Shown: positions 9,042 to 16,986 of the stretch, piece by piece
How the letters are laid out: each line of letters starts with the position of its first letter
Numbering within the stretch: position 1 is the first letter of the stretch
Assembly: GCF_022213065.1 (NCBI RefSeq)
Contig: NZ_JAKLJA010000008.1
Span: 165,313 to 229,312, forward strand
Reading direction: 5' to 3'
From: Paraburkholderia tagetis
GTDB taxonomy: Bacteria; Pseudomonadota; Gammaproteobacteria; Burkholderiales; Burkholderiaceae
Length of the DNA stretch: 64,000 bases
Notes under the pieces: generated by a model
Seen by the model: only the letters and a program-made list of their open reading frames with translations
What the model was told of the DNA's origin: nothing
The model's database searches: none
Program-made: the position numbers and the translations under genes

Positions 9042-10061
9042 TCAGTGCAGCCCCTGGCGCAGCCTGAGCGCGCCATAGCGGCTGCGATCGCGCCGGCGGC
9101 GCGGTAGATCCTGCGAGGCATGGTGCAACGTGCGCGGCGTCTCGCTGGGCAGGTCGCAGTCTGCCAGCCATATGTCGAGGCTCGCGGGTTCGAGCGCAGC
9201 GCGCCCGCACGCCGCCACGAGCCATTCGCCCGGCACGCCCGCGAAGCGCGCTAGCACAGGCGATTTCGACGCAATATGCGAAAACGCGTTGGTCTGCTCA
9301 CCGGCGGATACACGCACGATGCCCGGACGCGGCGCGACACGACCACGCGCACCGCCCATGAGACGCACGCCGAACGCGGCGGCAAGCACGCAGGCGGCCA
9401 CGAGTACGGAGAGCCCGAGTTCGTCCGAGGACAGAATATGCACCGCGGCAAAACCGTAGCCCAGTATCGCGAACAAAACGAACGCAATGGCATGCACTAC
9501 GCGATCGCCCGGCCGGAACGGCAAGCGGCGGCGCTCACTCATGCTCGCGCCGCTGCTTGCACCGGATACGAATGCGTTCGTAGCGGCGCCTGTGAGCAGC
9601 GCGCCGAGCGTTGCCGTGACGTAAAGCGCAGCGCGCCCGGAAGCGGGTAGCACAGGCAGCAGCAGAAAACCGGCAAGGCAGACGCAAATGGACACCGCGC
9701 CCACGCTGCAACCCGCGATGGCGGTCGCCCGCGCGTGCCTCGCGAGGTCGTGCCGCGCGCCCAGCCATAATCCGGCAAGCGCGCCACATTGCGCAGCGGC
9801 GAGCGCATCGGGCCGATATGCAACGAGCGCCGCCAGCAAGCCCGGCGGCAGCATCAACAGTAGTGCGAACGATATGGCGAGCGCGTTGCGCACCCGCGGC
9901 TTCACCTCGCGCGCAAGCTTGCAGCGCGGCTTCGCGCGCACCGGGGCGCGCCGCGCCCACGCTGGCGCGAGCGCCGCCAGTTGTGCAATCGCACACGCGA
10001 GCCACGCGAACAGCAGGCTGCCCGCCAGCCATGCGACGTCGCCCGCCAGTTGCTCCGGCAT
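9042..10061 (-). CDS. Uncharacterised multi-pass membrane protein
   Basis: A 339-residue protein not recognised from any family. About seven hydrophobic segments are visible (for example GSLLFAWLACAIAQLAAL, ALAISFALLLMLPPGLLAAL, VHAIAFVLFAILGYGFAAVH). They are followed by a soluble C-terminal region of about 90 residues ending in a run of arginines. The segment arrangement recalls small-molecule sensors or transporters, but no diagnostic motif was seen. The ATG at 10061 is preceded by GGAGGAGA, an excellent ribosome-binding site, which is the main reason for choosing it over the longer frame. It lies downstream of the FAH-family gene on the same strand, separated by 234 bp with a strong hairpin. 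Confidence 0.65.
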   Translation of the reverse strand: MPEQLAGDVAWLAGSLLFAWLACAIAQLAALAPAWARRAPVRAKPRCKLAREVKPRVRNALAISFALLLMLPPGLLAALVAYRPDALAAAQCGALAGLWLGARHDLARHARATAIAGCSVGAVSICVCLAGFLLLPVLPASGRAALYVTATLGALLTGAATNAFVSGASSGASMSERRRLPFRPGDRVVHAIAFVLFAILGYGFAAVHILSSDELGLSVLVAACVLAAAFGVRLMGGARGRVAPRPGIVRVSAGEQTNAFSHIASKSPVLARFAGVPGEWLVAACGRAALEPASLDIWLADCDLPSETPRTLHHASQDLPRRRRDRSRYGALRLRQGLH

Positions 10062-10161
10062 CTCTCCTCCTCGTGCGCGGCACTCATGCCGCGCACGTAA
10101 TAGTTCGCGCTTCGAATGCCTGCTGCGGCGCACACTTGTTTTGCGCCCCGGTCGAGAGTCA

Positions 10162-10197
10162 AGCCGCGCGATGCGTCACGTCGTGCATCGCGCGGCT
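10162..10197. repeat. Perfect 13-bp stem-loop between membrane-protein gene and FAH gene
   Basis: AGCCGCGCGATGC (10162-10174) pairs perfectly with GCATCGCGCGGCT (10185-10197) around a 10-base loop. There is no T-run on either strand, so this may be a processing or mRNA-stability element at the 3' end of the frc/FAH transcript, or a Rho-independent terminator without a clear tail. Confidence 0.5.
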
Positions 10198-10295
10198 CTC
10201 CTGTCCGTTCCGGCTTGTCCCCCTGCTACAACAACCTGCCGTACAACTGCTACATAGTTTCTTGCACGATCTCTTAAGAGCCGCTTAACAACCTC

Positions 10296-11126
10296 TTAAG
10301 CACTCGTGGCCGACTCGCGCTCGCGGCCTGCGCGCGCCGGATCCTGCGTGTCGCCCGATCGCGAGCCCAGCGTGTTCACCAGCGTGCCGATACCTTCGAT
10401 GGTGACCTCGACCGTCGCGCCGTCGCCGATCGAGCCCACGCCCAGCGACGTCCCACATGCGATCACGTCGCCCGGTTCGAGCGTGAGATCCTGCGAAATC
10501 AGGCTCACTTGCTGCGCGGGCGTGAACACCATGTCGTCGAGCCGATAGTTCTGCCGCTCCACGCCGTCCAGTCGCGTCACGACGCGCTCGTTGCTCCAAT
10601 CGAGCCCCGAAACGATAGCCGGGCCCAGGCAACAAAATGTATCGAAACCTTTGGCGCGGCACCATTGAGGGAAGTGCGGATTTTCGGCAAGCAGGCCCGC
10701 AGCGGTCACGTCGTTGACGATCGTGTAGCCGAAGATCGCGTCCTCGGCTTCAGCAAGACTCGCATTGCGGCAACGCTTGCCGATCACGATGCCAAGCTCG
10801 CCTTCGAAAACAATTTTTCCCGAATAGTGGGCCGGACGCCGGATCGGCACGCCCGATCCGATCACCGACTCCGCCGGCTTGATCAAAAAGAGAGGATGCT
10901 CTGGAACCGGCTTTTCGAGCTTCAGCGCAAGCGCATGAAAATTGTTCCAGAGCGCCACGACCTTGCCCGGCGCGCACGGCGCGAGCGGCGTGAGTGTGCG
11001 CAGCGAGAGCACCGCGCCCGTGGGCACCGGTTGATCGAGCCCTTCGTATTCGTGCAGGTAACCATCTTCTACGCGTCCGAACACGATACTGCCGTCGTTC
11101 GCCATCAAGCGCATCCATGTGTCCAT
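10296..11126 (-). CDS. Fumarylacetoacetate hydrolase (FAH) family protein
   Basis: A 276-residue member of the FAH superfamily, whose members hydrolyse, decarboxylate or isomerise acylpyruvates and similar diketo acids in the cytosol. The metal-binding core is visible as KIVFEGELGIVIGK (ExE ligands, near residues 103-116) and FGYTIVNDVTAAGL (Asp ligand). The C-terminal part is typical: DLTLEPGDVIACGTSLGVGS. The ATG at 11126 has GGAG eight bases upstream, favouring it over earlier frame positions. It lies 165 bp downstream of frc on the same strand and may belong to that transcript. Exact substrate unknown; no complete aromatic pathway is adjacent. Confidence 0.85.
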   Translation of the reverse strand: MDTWMRLMANDGSIVFGRVEDGYLHEYEGLDQPVPTGAVLSLRTLTPLAPCAPGKVVALWNNFHALALKLEKPVPEHPLFLIKPAESVIGSGVPIRRPAHYSGKIVFEGELGIVIGKRCRNASLAEAEDAIFGYTIVNDVTAAGLLAENPHFPQWCRAKGFDTFCCLGPAIVSGLDWSNERVVTRLDGVERQNYRLDDMVFTPAQQVSLISQDLTLEPGDVIACGTSLGVGSIGDGATVEVTIEGIGTLVNTLGSRSGDTQDPARAGRERESATSA

Positions 11127-11291
11127 GCTTCGCTCCATCGTTGCGTGGCGCGCGGCACGCCTGTACCGCGCAGTCCATCGGTTCAAAGATTCAGTCGTTC
11201 ATGGGCACGGGCGCATGGTTGCGCCCGCATCGATCTTCGCGTGCCGCTTCGCACCTTCGCCACACCTTCATACGGCGGTCCGCGGCGTCGT

Positions 11292-12539
11292 TCAGATCGC
11301 GCCCGAAGCGCGCAGTGAACGGATGTCCATCGCGCTATAGCCGAATTCGGCAAGCACTTCGTCCGTGTGCTCGCCCAGAAGCGGCGAGCGCGTGACCTCG
11401 GTGGGGCTGTCCGAGAGCTTGATCGGGTTGCCGACCGTGAGGTACTTGCCGCGCACGGGATGGTCGACCTCGACGATCGTGCCGGTTGCGCGCAGCGAGT
11501 CGTCGGCGGCAATCTCCTTCATCGAGAGAATTGGACCGCACGGAATGTTCTGACGATTGAGCACGGCCATCACTTCGAACTTGGTGCGATGCATGGTCCA
11601 GTGCTCGATCTCGGCGAAGATCTCCTTGAGATGCGGCAAGCGCGCATTGGCCGTGGCGTAGAGCGGGTCATCGATCCATTCCTCGCGGCCGATCAGCTTG
11701 CAGATGCGGTCCCACACGGGCGCCTGCGCGATGAAATAGATGTACGCGTTCGGATCGGTCTCCCAGCCTTTGCACTTGAGAATCCAGCCCGGCTGACCGC
11801 CACCCGAGGCGTTGCCCGCGCGCGGCACGGCGTCGCCGAAGCTCTCGTTCGGGTACTGCGGGTACTCCTTCATCACGCCGTTGCGATCGAGCCGCTGCTG
11901 GTCGCGCAATTTCACGCGGCACAGGTTGAGCACGCCGTCCTGCATGGCGGCCAGCACCTTCTGGCCGCGCCCGGTGTGCGTGCGCTGATACAGCGCCGTG
12001 ACGATGCCGAGCGCGAGATGCAGACCCGTGCCGCTGTCGCCGATCTGCGCGCCGGAAACCACCGGCGGGCCGTCGTCGAAGCCCGTGGTGGAGGCGGCGC
12101 CGCCCACGCATTGCGCGACGTTCTCGTAGACCTTGCAGTCCTCGTAGGGCCCCGGGCCGAAGCCCTTCACGGAAGCGACGATCATGCGCGGATTGAGCGT
12201 CTGGATGTGCTCCCAGCTGAAGCCCATGCGTTCCAGCGCGCCGGGCGCGAAGTTTTCGACGAGCACGTCGCAGTCGCGGATCATCCGTTCGAGCACGCGC
12301 TTGCCCTGCGGATTCTTCGTGTCGAGCGTGACCGAACGCTTGTTGCCGTTGAGCATCGTGAAGTACAGGCTGTCCGCATCGGGGATATCACGCAACTGCT
12401 CGCGCGTGATGTCGCCGGAGCCGGCGCGCTCTACCTTGATGACGTCGGCGCCAAACCATGCCAGCAGTTGTGTGCAGGTCGGACCCGACTGCACGTGCGT
12501 GAAATCGAGAATACGCACGCCATCCAGTGCCTTGCCCAT
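11292..12539 (-). CDS. frc: Formyl-CoA:oxalate CoA-transferase
   Basis: A 415-residue class III (CaiB/BaiF) CoA-transferase that by length and motifs matches formyl-CoA transferase, which moves CoA from formyl-CoA to oxalate. The N-terminus [20 protein letters not shown], the segment [15 protein letters not shown] (carrying the expected catalytic Asp near residue 168) and the glycine loop [10 protein letters not shown] near residue 243 all fit Frc. [10 protein letters not shown] and [10 protein letters not shown] are general family motifs. The usual partner oxalyl-CoA decarboxylase (oxc) is not adjacent nor anywhere in the window. Upstream is a promoter with the operator shared with gntR and the second antiporter. 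Confidence 0.9.
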   Translation of the reverse strand: MGKALDGVRILDFTHVQSGPTCTQLLAWFGADVIKVERAGSGDITREQLRDIPDADSLYFTMLNGNKRSVTLDTKNPQGKRVLERMIRDCDVLVENFAPGALERMGFSWEHIQTLNPRMIVASVKGFGPGPYEDCKVYENVAQCVGGAASTTGFDDGPPVVSGAQIGDSGTGLHLALGIVTALYQRTHTGRGQKVLAAMQDGVLNLCRVKLRDQQRLDRNGVMKEYPQYPNESFGDAVPRAGNASGGGQPGWILKCKGWETDPNAYIYFIAQAPVWDRICKLIGREEWIDDPLYATANARLPHLKEIFAEIEHWTMHRTKFEVMAVLNRQNIPCGPILSMKEIAADDSLRATGTIVEVDHPVRGKYLTVGNPIKLSDSPTEVTRSPLLGEHTDEVLAEFGYSAMDIRSLRASGAI

Positions 12540-12656
12540 GTCATGTCTCCCTTGGTTAGTCGTGGCCGGGCGAGTTTCGAAAAATCTGTGGACTGCGGGG
12601 GCGCCTGTGGGCGTCCGCGCGGGTTGCTGCTTTTGCTGCGTCCTTGCTCAATACAG

Positions 12657-12672
12657 TATGTGATATATCACA
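12657..12672 (-). promoter_or_regulatory. GntR operator in the frc promoter
   Basis: TGTGATATATCACA (12659-12672) is a perfect 14-bp palindrome. Read towards frc it gives TGATATATCACATACTGT, and TTGCTT lies 17 bp before TACTGT, so the operator fills the -35/-10 spacer of a plausible promoter about 120 bp upstream of frc. The same TGATATATCACATA 14-mer occurs before the small gene preceding gntR and in the promoter at 21324. The remainder of the 12540-12985 gap holds only the terminator at its end. Confidence 0.7.
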
Positions 12673-12924
12673 GCGAAGCAAGAGGGAATTTACCGAGAGC
12701 CAATGCAGGTCGAATGAGCCAGAGGCCATACCTGGCGTGGCTTTCAAGGGATTTATGCGCTTTTAGCGAATCACGAGCAAGGGAAAACCCCGAGTCGATA
12801 GTGGTGAGATATTTCAGATTTGGTGTTCGAGATTGGACGATGCCTCACCTTGATGCGCATAAAGTCTCGTCCAACCTCACCCGGCAGCGGCTATCAAAGC
12901 CCACCAAAAACCCGCCGCACAAAC

Positions 12925-12960
12925 AAAAAAGCGGGAGACCCCATCAGGTCTCCCGCTTTT
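12925..12960 (-). terminator. Intrinsic terminator of gntR (bidirectional shape)
   Basis: GCGGGAGACC (12931-12940) pairs perfectly with GGTCTCCCGC (12947-12956). On the minus strand the stem is followed by six T residues, 26 bp after the gntR stop; on the plus strand it is followed by TTTT. Confidence 0.85.
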
Positions 12961-12985
12961 CAAGCGGATAACTGCCTTGCCGCGC

Positions 12986-13714
12986 TCAGTCGAGGAAATC
13001 GCAATGCTTCTCGATGTACGCAGCGAGATCGAGCGAATGCTGGCGCACGAGTCGCTCCGCGAGTTCGGTATCGCGCTTCTCTAGCGCCTCGATAATGCGC
13101 AGATGATCGACGATCGAGCGCGATGCACGATCGCTCTGCGAGATCGTCATGCGCCGGATCGCGCGCACATGCACGAAGATGTTCTTGATCGTCTCGAGGA
13201 TCAACTGCGACTTCGAAAGCTCGACGATCGCCTGATGGAACGCGATATTGGCGTCCGAGTACTCGGCGATATGCTCGGCCGGCGTACTGTCGCGGAAGTC
13301 GTCGAACATGTGACGCAGCTTCGCGATTTCTTCGTCCGTGGCGTTGGTCGTCGCCAGACGCGCGGCCATGCTTTCGAGCGCAGCCCACATCTGGACCATC
13401 TCGACGATCTCGCGCTTGCTCTTGCGCACGATATAGATGCCACGGCGCGGCACCATGCGCAGGAAGCCTTCCTGCTCCAGCAGCGTCATGGCCTCGCGTA
13501 CCGGTGTGCGGCTCACGCCGAGCGTTTCGCTCAACACGCGCTCGTCCAGCCGGATTTCTTCGTGCGTCTGATAGATATCGGCGTCGGCGATAGCCTGACG
13601 CAACATCGCATAAGCCTGATCGCGCAGGCTCAGGGTCGCGTTGATGGGCTGCAGCGCCAGCTTGAGTGGCGCGGCGTCCCGGGTGACGACTGCTTCAGTG
13701 TGTTCTGACGACAT
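12986..13714 (-). CDS. GntR family regulator with FCD domain
   Basis: A 242-residue FadR-subfamily GntR regulator. The winged helix spans about residues 28-98 (RLDERVLSETLGVSRTPVRE, then AMTLLEQEGFLRMVPRRGIY). It is followed by an all-helical FCD ligand domain with the metal-binding pattern D...H near DANIAFHQAIVEL and the later His residues (HVRAIRRM, DHLRIIEAL, QHSLDLAAYI). FCD proteins typically sense small organic acids. Its start lies inside the end of a small membrane-protein gene (20-bp overlap), which is preceded by an extended version of the TGATATATCA operator, implying autoregulation. The same site before frc and oxlT copy 2 makes this the probable regulator of both. Confidence 0.9.
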   Translation of the reverse strand: MSSEHTEAVVTRDAAPLKLALQPINATLSLRDQAYAMLRQAIADADIYQTHEEIRLDERVLSETLGVSRTPVREAMTLLEQEGFLRMVPRRGIYIVRKSKREIVEMVQMWAALESMAARLATTNATDEEIAKLRHMFDDFRDSTPAEHIAEYSDANIAFHQAIVELSKSQLILETIKNIFVHVRAIRRMTISQSDRASRSIVDHLRIIEALEKRDTELAERLVRQHSLDLAAYIEKHCDFLD

Positions 13715-13931
13715 TCATTGCCTCTTTAACAACCTGCACGCCGACCAGCGGGCGACGCTGCGCGGGCAAGTCCAGCATTGCGCGCGGCGCCTCGCCGAGA
13801 CCGGCAAAACGGCTATGTTGGACCGCCTGTTCGATGGCCGACTGCGGCAGCCACTGCGCGATCATAACCGTTGCTGCCGTGCCTAAGCCGACAACCGCCA
13901 AGCCAAGAAGCGAGAGAAAGATGAAATCCAT
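13695..13931 (-). CDS. Small single-span membrane protein preceding gntR
   Basis: A 78-residue protein with one N-terminal hydrophobic segment (FIFLSLLGLAVVGLGTAATV, residues 3-22) and a polar C-terminal half. The ATG at 13931 follows GGAG at eight bases, a good ribosome-binding site. Its last 20 bases overlap the start of gntR on the same strand, suggesting translational coupling. The GntR-type operator lies 70 bp upstream, so this is the first gene of the autoregulated unit. No family was recognised; it might anchor or modulate something in the membrane, or it may act only as a coupled leader. Coding status is supported by the ribosome-binding site and overlap, not by homology. Confidence 0.5.
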   Translation of the reverse strand: MDFIFLSLLGLAVVGLGTAATVMIAQWLPQSAIEQAVQHSRFAGLGEAPRAMLDLPAQRRPLVGVQVVKEAMNVVRTH

Positions 13932-14000
13932 TTGAAGCTCCGCAAAGTTGAATCATCGAATGACTCAATCATATGCTGCATCGCGACAAAAATCAATATT

Positions 14001-14024
14001 TCGTATGTGATATATCAAATACGA
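14001..14024 (-). promoter_or_regulatory. GntR operator upstream of the gntR unit
   Basis: TCGTAT and ATACGA arms (14001-14006, 14019-14024) flank the palindrome TGATATATCA (14008-14017), making a 24-bp near-perfect inverted repeat with only one unpaired position per side. Read towards gntR it contains TGATATATCACATA, the 14-mer shared with the frc and oxlT copy 2 promoters. It is the longest of the three sites. Confidence 0.7.
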
Positions 14025-14554
14025 ATACCGTTATCACCTTTCTCTATGGCTCCCCCCTCTGGCACAGATTCGAAAGCGGCACGCCGGCGAAGGCGTCCCG
14101 CCACTAAGCGTCCCATTTCGGACGCCAGAAGGCCTCCGAAATCGTTCCGCGTGGAAAAAATTCCATCCTGAAGGAAACCGTCGCGCGCGGCAAGGGGCGG
14201 GATGACAGACCAAGGGCAAAACCGAAGTGTCCGCGGCAGGTCCGGCAGCGCATTCCCACGTGCATGCCTACCCCAAATGGCGACTCGTCCTACAAATCTT
14301 GTTGACAGTGCCCACACGCGCCCCGCACACTCGACGCATGCACACCTCCACCTCTTTCATCCACGCGAACGCGATGAATCACCCGTGGCATATGCCCAAT
14401 GGCATGGCACGGGGAAGGTGTGCGGACGAGCAATTCAGGTAGTTCAGTCTGTCGTTACGCAAATCACACAGCCCCGCCGGCATCGACGGGGCTGTTGTTT
14501 TTTGGGTGGTAGTGGCAGTGCCCCGTCCGTCGGCTCCTCATCATGGAGAACACG
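14025..14554. other. Long intergenic region with an orphan terminator
   Basis: No convincing gene was seen in these 530 bases. A 34-codon frame starting at ATG 14339 ends at 14443, shortly before an intrinsic terminator at 14468-14502 on the same strand, and a TTGACA hexamer lies at 14302. This could be a small RNA or small-peptide transcript, but no convincing -10 was found. The sequence is otherwise unremarkable. Confidence 0.4.
14468..14502 (+). terminator. Intrinsic terminator without an obvious upstream gene
   Basis: ACAGCCCCG (14468-14476) pairs perfectly with CGGGGCTGT (14487-14495), followed by TGTTTTTT. No annotated plus-strand gene precedes it, so it may end a small transcript. Confidence 0.7.
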
Positions 14555-14941
14555 ATGGATTTCGCTTCGCAGCAGGCCGATCAAGACAGCGCCTCCGGCG
14601 CCCTTATACACGACGATGCGCTGCCGGCCCTGTCGATCCACTTTGCCGTGCCCGCGACCGGGACGTTCACCTGGCGCGTGCGCGCGGACAGCACGCTGCG
14701 CGTCTACGGCGCGCGCATCTGGCTCACGCGTGCGCGTTCGCCCTACGACCATTGGCTGAACCCGGGCGAAACGCTGCGGGTCTACCGCGGCGAACGCCTC
14801 TGGCTTAGCGCGGACGGCGAGAGCGCCGCCGCCCGCGTGACGCTCACGAGCGCATGGCGGCCGCCGTTTGCGGCTGTGCGGCGCGCAGGCGGGCGCTGCG
14901 CCAGCCGGCTCGCGTTGCTCGCGGTGCGTCTCACGGGTTAG
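14555..14941 (+). CDS. DUF2917 domain protein
   Basis: A 128-residue protein (132 if started at the ATG at 14543) of the DUF2917 family, common in Burkholderiaceae. The domain begins around residue 30 with ALSIHFAVPATGTFTWRV and includes LRVYGARIWLTRARSPYDHW and LNPGETLRVYRGERLWLSAD, a compact beta-rich, cupin-like pattern. The start at 14555 is preferred because GGAGAACACG precedes it, whereas the upstream ATG has no ribosome-binding site. The tail is Arg/Ala-rich. Function unknown. It converges on the porin gene, with a tandem repeat and a terminator between. Confidence 0.75.
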   Translation: MDFASQQADQDSASGALIHDDALPALSIHFAVPATGTFTWRVRADSTLRVYGARIWLTRARSPYDHWLNPGETLRVYRGERLWLSADGESAAARVTLTSAWRPPFAAVRRAGGRCASRLALLAVRLTG

Positions 14942-14963
14942 CGGCGCCGGCCGGCTCGACCGG

Positions 14964-15010
14964 CCCCACTGGCTCCACTGGCTCCACTGGCTCCACTGGC
15001 TCCACTGGCT
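14964..15010. repeat. 9-bp tandem repeat
   Basis: Five near-exact copies of TGGCTCCAC lie directly after the DUF2917 stop codon, between two convergent genes. The array is noncoding and is a likely site of length variation between strains. Confidence 0.8.
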
Positions 15011-15080
15011 CGACCGCCGAGAGCGCCGAGAGCGCCCCCTTGCAGCGCAGGCGAGTGCCGCTTCCCCACACCGCGAGGCA

Positions 15081-15120
15081 AAAAGGCCGGACGCGCCACC
15101 CACATGGCGCGCCCGGCCTT
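15081..15120 (-). terminator. Intrinsic terminator of the porin gene
   Basis: AAGGCCGG-CGCGCC (15083-15097) pairs with GGCGCG-CCGGCCTT (15106-15120) with one mismatch. On the minus strand the stem is followed by TTTTT. The position between convergent genes suits use by the porin transcript. Confidence 0.8.
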
Positions 15121-15177
15121 CACGAAACGTCATACGTCTAGCACGGCGCAAACGCAAAACGCAGCGCGCCAGCGCGC

Positions 15178-16341
15178 TCAGAATTTGTGCCGCAGGCCCA
15201 GATTGAACATGGTCTGCGTCGCCGTTCCGTTATAGCCGTATGAGCCGATCGACGCTTCGGCCGGCATCGAGCCGCCCACGCCGTCGCCCTGGTCGCCGCT
15301 CGCGTGCTGCCAGCCCGCGGTCATGTAGACGTCGGTGCGCTTCGAGAGGCTGTAGTCCGCACCGATCGACACCTGGTGGTAATTCGCGCTCGTGTCGCCA
15401 TTGGCATGCGTATAGCTGTAGCCGAGGCCGAGCAGGAACACCGGGCTCAGTTGATAGTTCACGAAACCCTGGCCCGTATTGTATTTCTCAGTGCTGCGGA
15501 ACACGGAACTCGCGTCTGGCGCGTATTGCGCGTTGCTGTAGCCGAGACCGAACGTAAACAGGCCGAGCGAGTACTGCGCCGCCGCCCGCGCGATGGAAAG
15601 TGAGTGAGCGCTCGCATAGCCGCCGTTGATGGGACCGTCGAAGGTGCCGTCCGAGGTGCTGTTCCAACCGGTGGTGCGAATGCCGATGGCGGCTTGGCTA
15701 TTGGCCGCGTAGAAGTAGCCGCCCGCCAGCGAAATGGGGCCGTTGTTGTAGGCCACGGCCGCCGAATACGACTGTTCGGAGCCGGTGGAACCCGCGATGC
15801 CGCCGAACGAGTACATGGCGGCGGCCTGCAGGCCGTTCCACACCGGCGTGGTGTACTTGACGGCATTGTTGACGCGGAAGCTGTTGTCGTAATTGTCGAC
15901 GTCGCCGGGGGTCGCGAAGACCGAGCCGAAGTAATTGTCTGCGGTGATGCCCTGCACGAGGTCGATCAGCGGGTCATATTGGCGTCCGAGCGTGAGCGAA
16001 CCGTATTGCGCCGCCGTCAGGCCTACGTAAGCCTGGCGGCCGAACAACCGGCCGCCTTGGCCCAATCGGCCGGTCGACGGATTAAAGCCGCTCTCCAACT
16101 GGAAAATGGCCTTGAGGCCGCCGCCCAGATCCTCGGCGCCCTTCAAGCCCCAGCGCGAGCCCGAGAGATTGCCGAAGCTGCTGTTGCCGAGCGCCCAGAG
16201 ATTTTTATTGCCGTTTGCGTGATTGACGTAGGTGAGGGAAGTGTCGATGGTGCCGTACAGCGTGACACTGGTCTGTGCATGCGCCACGCTGGCGGCGCCG
16301 AGCGTGACGAACGAAAGCGAAGTCAGGGCGAGTCTGTTCAC
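15178..16341 (-). CDS. Gram-negative outer-membrane porin
   Basis: A 387-residue general porin of the Burkholderia type. Residues 1-22 form a signal peptide ending SVAHA before QTSVTLYG, the conserved first strand. Other family signatures are SRWGLKGAEDLGGGLKAIFQ, LFGRQAYVGLTAAQYGSLTL, and the C-terminal strand ending NLGLRHKF with the terminal phenylalanine needed for outer-membrane assembly. It should form a trimeric 16-strand beta barrel for small hydrophilic solutes. The upstream gap to mprF is 645 bp, with room for its promoter. Substrate preference cannot be inferred. Confidence 0.93.
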   Translation of the reverse strand: MNRLALTSLSFVTLGAASVAHAQTSVTLYGTIDTSLTYVNHANGNKNLWALGNSSFGNLSGSRWGLKGAEDLGGGLKAIFQLESGFNPSTGRLGQGGRLFGRQAYVGLTAAQYGSLTLGRQYDPLIDLVQGITADNYFGSVFATPGDVDNYDNSFRVNNAVKYTTPVWNGLQAAAMYSFGGIAGSTGSEQSYSAAVAYNNGPISLAGGYFYAANSQAAIGIRTTGWNSTSDGTFDGPINGGYASAHSLSIARAAAQYSLGLFTFGLGYSNAQYAPDASSVFRSTEKYNTGQGFVNYQLSPVFLLGLGYSYTHANGDTSANYHQVSIGADYSLSKRTDVYMTAGWQHASGDQGDGVGGSMPAEASIGSYGYNGTATQTMFNLGLRHKF

Positions 16342-16986
16342 GTCTTTCTCCCGGCGCAGTCAAACTTCCGCAGTCAAACAGCACGTGATCGAATCAGACT
16401 ACCTCCACGGACACGCGAAGTAAAAGAATTAAAAAGCGTGTCTCGAATTGGTAACAACGGTTTCAGAAAAAGTCCCGCGCAGCCGTAAATCATTGTGTCG
16501 CGCGGCGACACAATGGCGGGCCGGGCGCCCGTTGCAGCGCGACCGTCCGTGTCCGGAGCTTGGGATCCGTCAGGGTTTTCAAAGACATCCGCGTCGAATC
16601 CTCAAGCAAAAGTGCTCGGGCAAACTCAGGTAAAGTCGCGCGCATCGCACTGTTACGTTCGCAGCGGCGATCTTTTAAAAATCATCCGGTCCCGTTTGCG
16701 TTTCGCTTCAGCGTTCGTTCGAGGTTTCCGAGGTTTCCGAGGTTTCTTGCGGCACGGGTCAACCACCAGGTCGCCCCATGCGTTTCCAGCTTTACAGTCA
16801 TTACCAAACGTTTACGTTTTGGCAAGCTGCCACGGCTTGCTGCTACGGCTCCCCCCGCTACGGCCCCTTGCGCTGCAAGCCGCAACGGCCAGCCGCCGGA
16901 CCACCCTAACAAACAACACGCGATGCCGCCCCTGAAGACGCCGGCCACGGCGCCAAGGCGGCATCGGAGAATCGCCAGGCCAACCC
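16342..16986. other. Intergenic region between porin and mprF
   Basis: This 645-bp divergent region must hold the promoters of the porin (minus) and of mprF (plus). Visible features are an AT-richer stretch near 16420-16490 next to the porin, and three copies of GAGGTTTCC/GAGGTTTC around 16720-16745. No gene or firm promoter was identified. Confidence 0.5.

Noticed and set aside
14964..15010. Possible CRISPR-like array
   Set aside because: The repeat unit is only 9 bp with no spacers and no cas genes; it is a simple tandem repeat.
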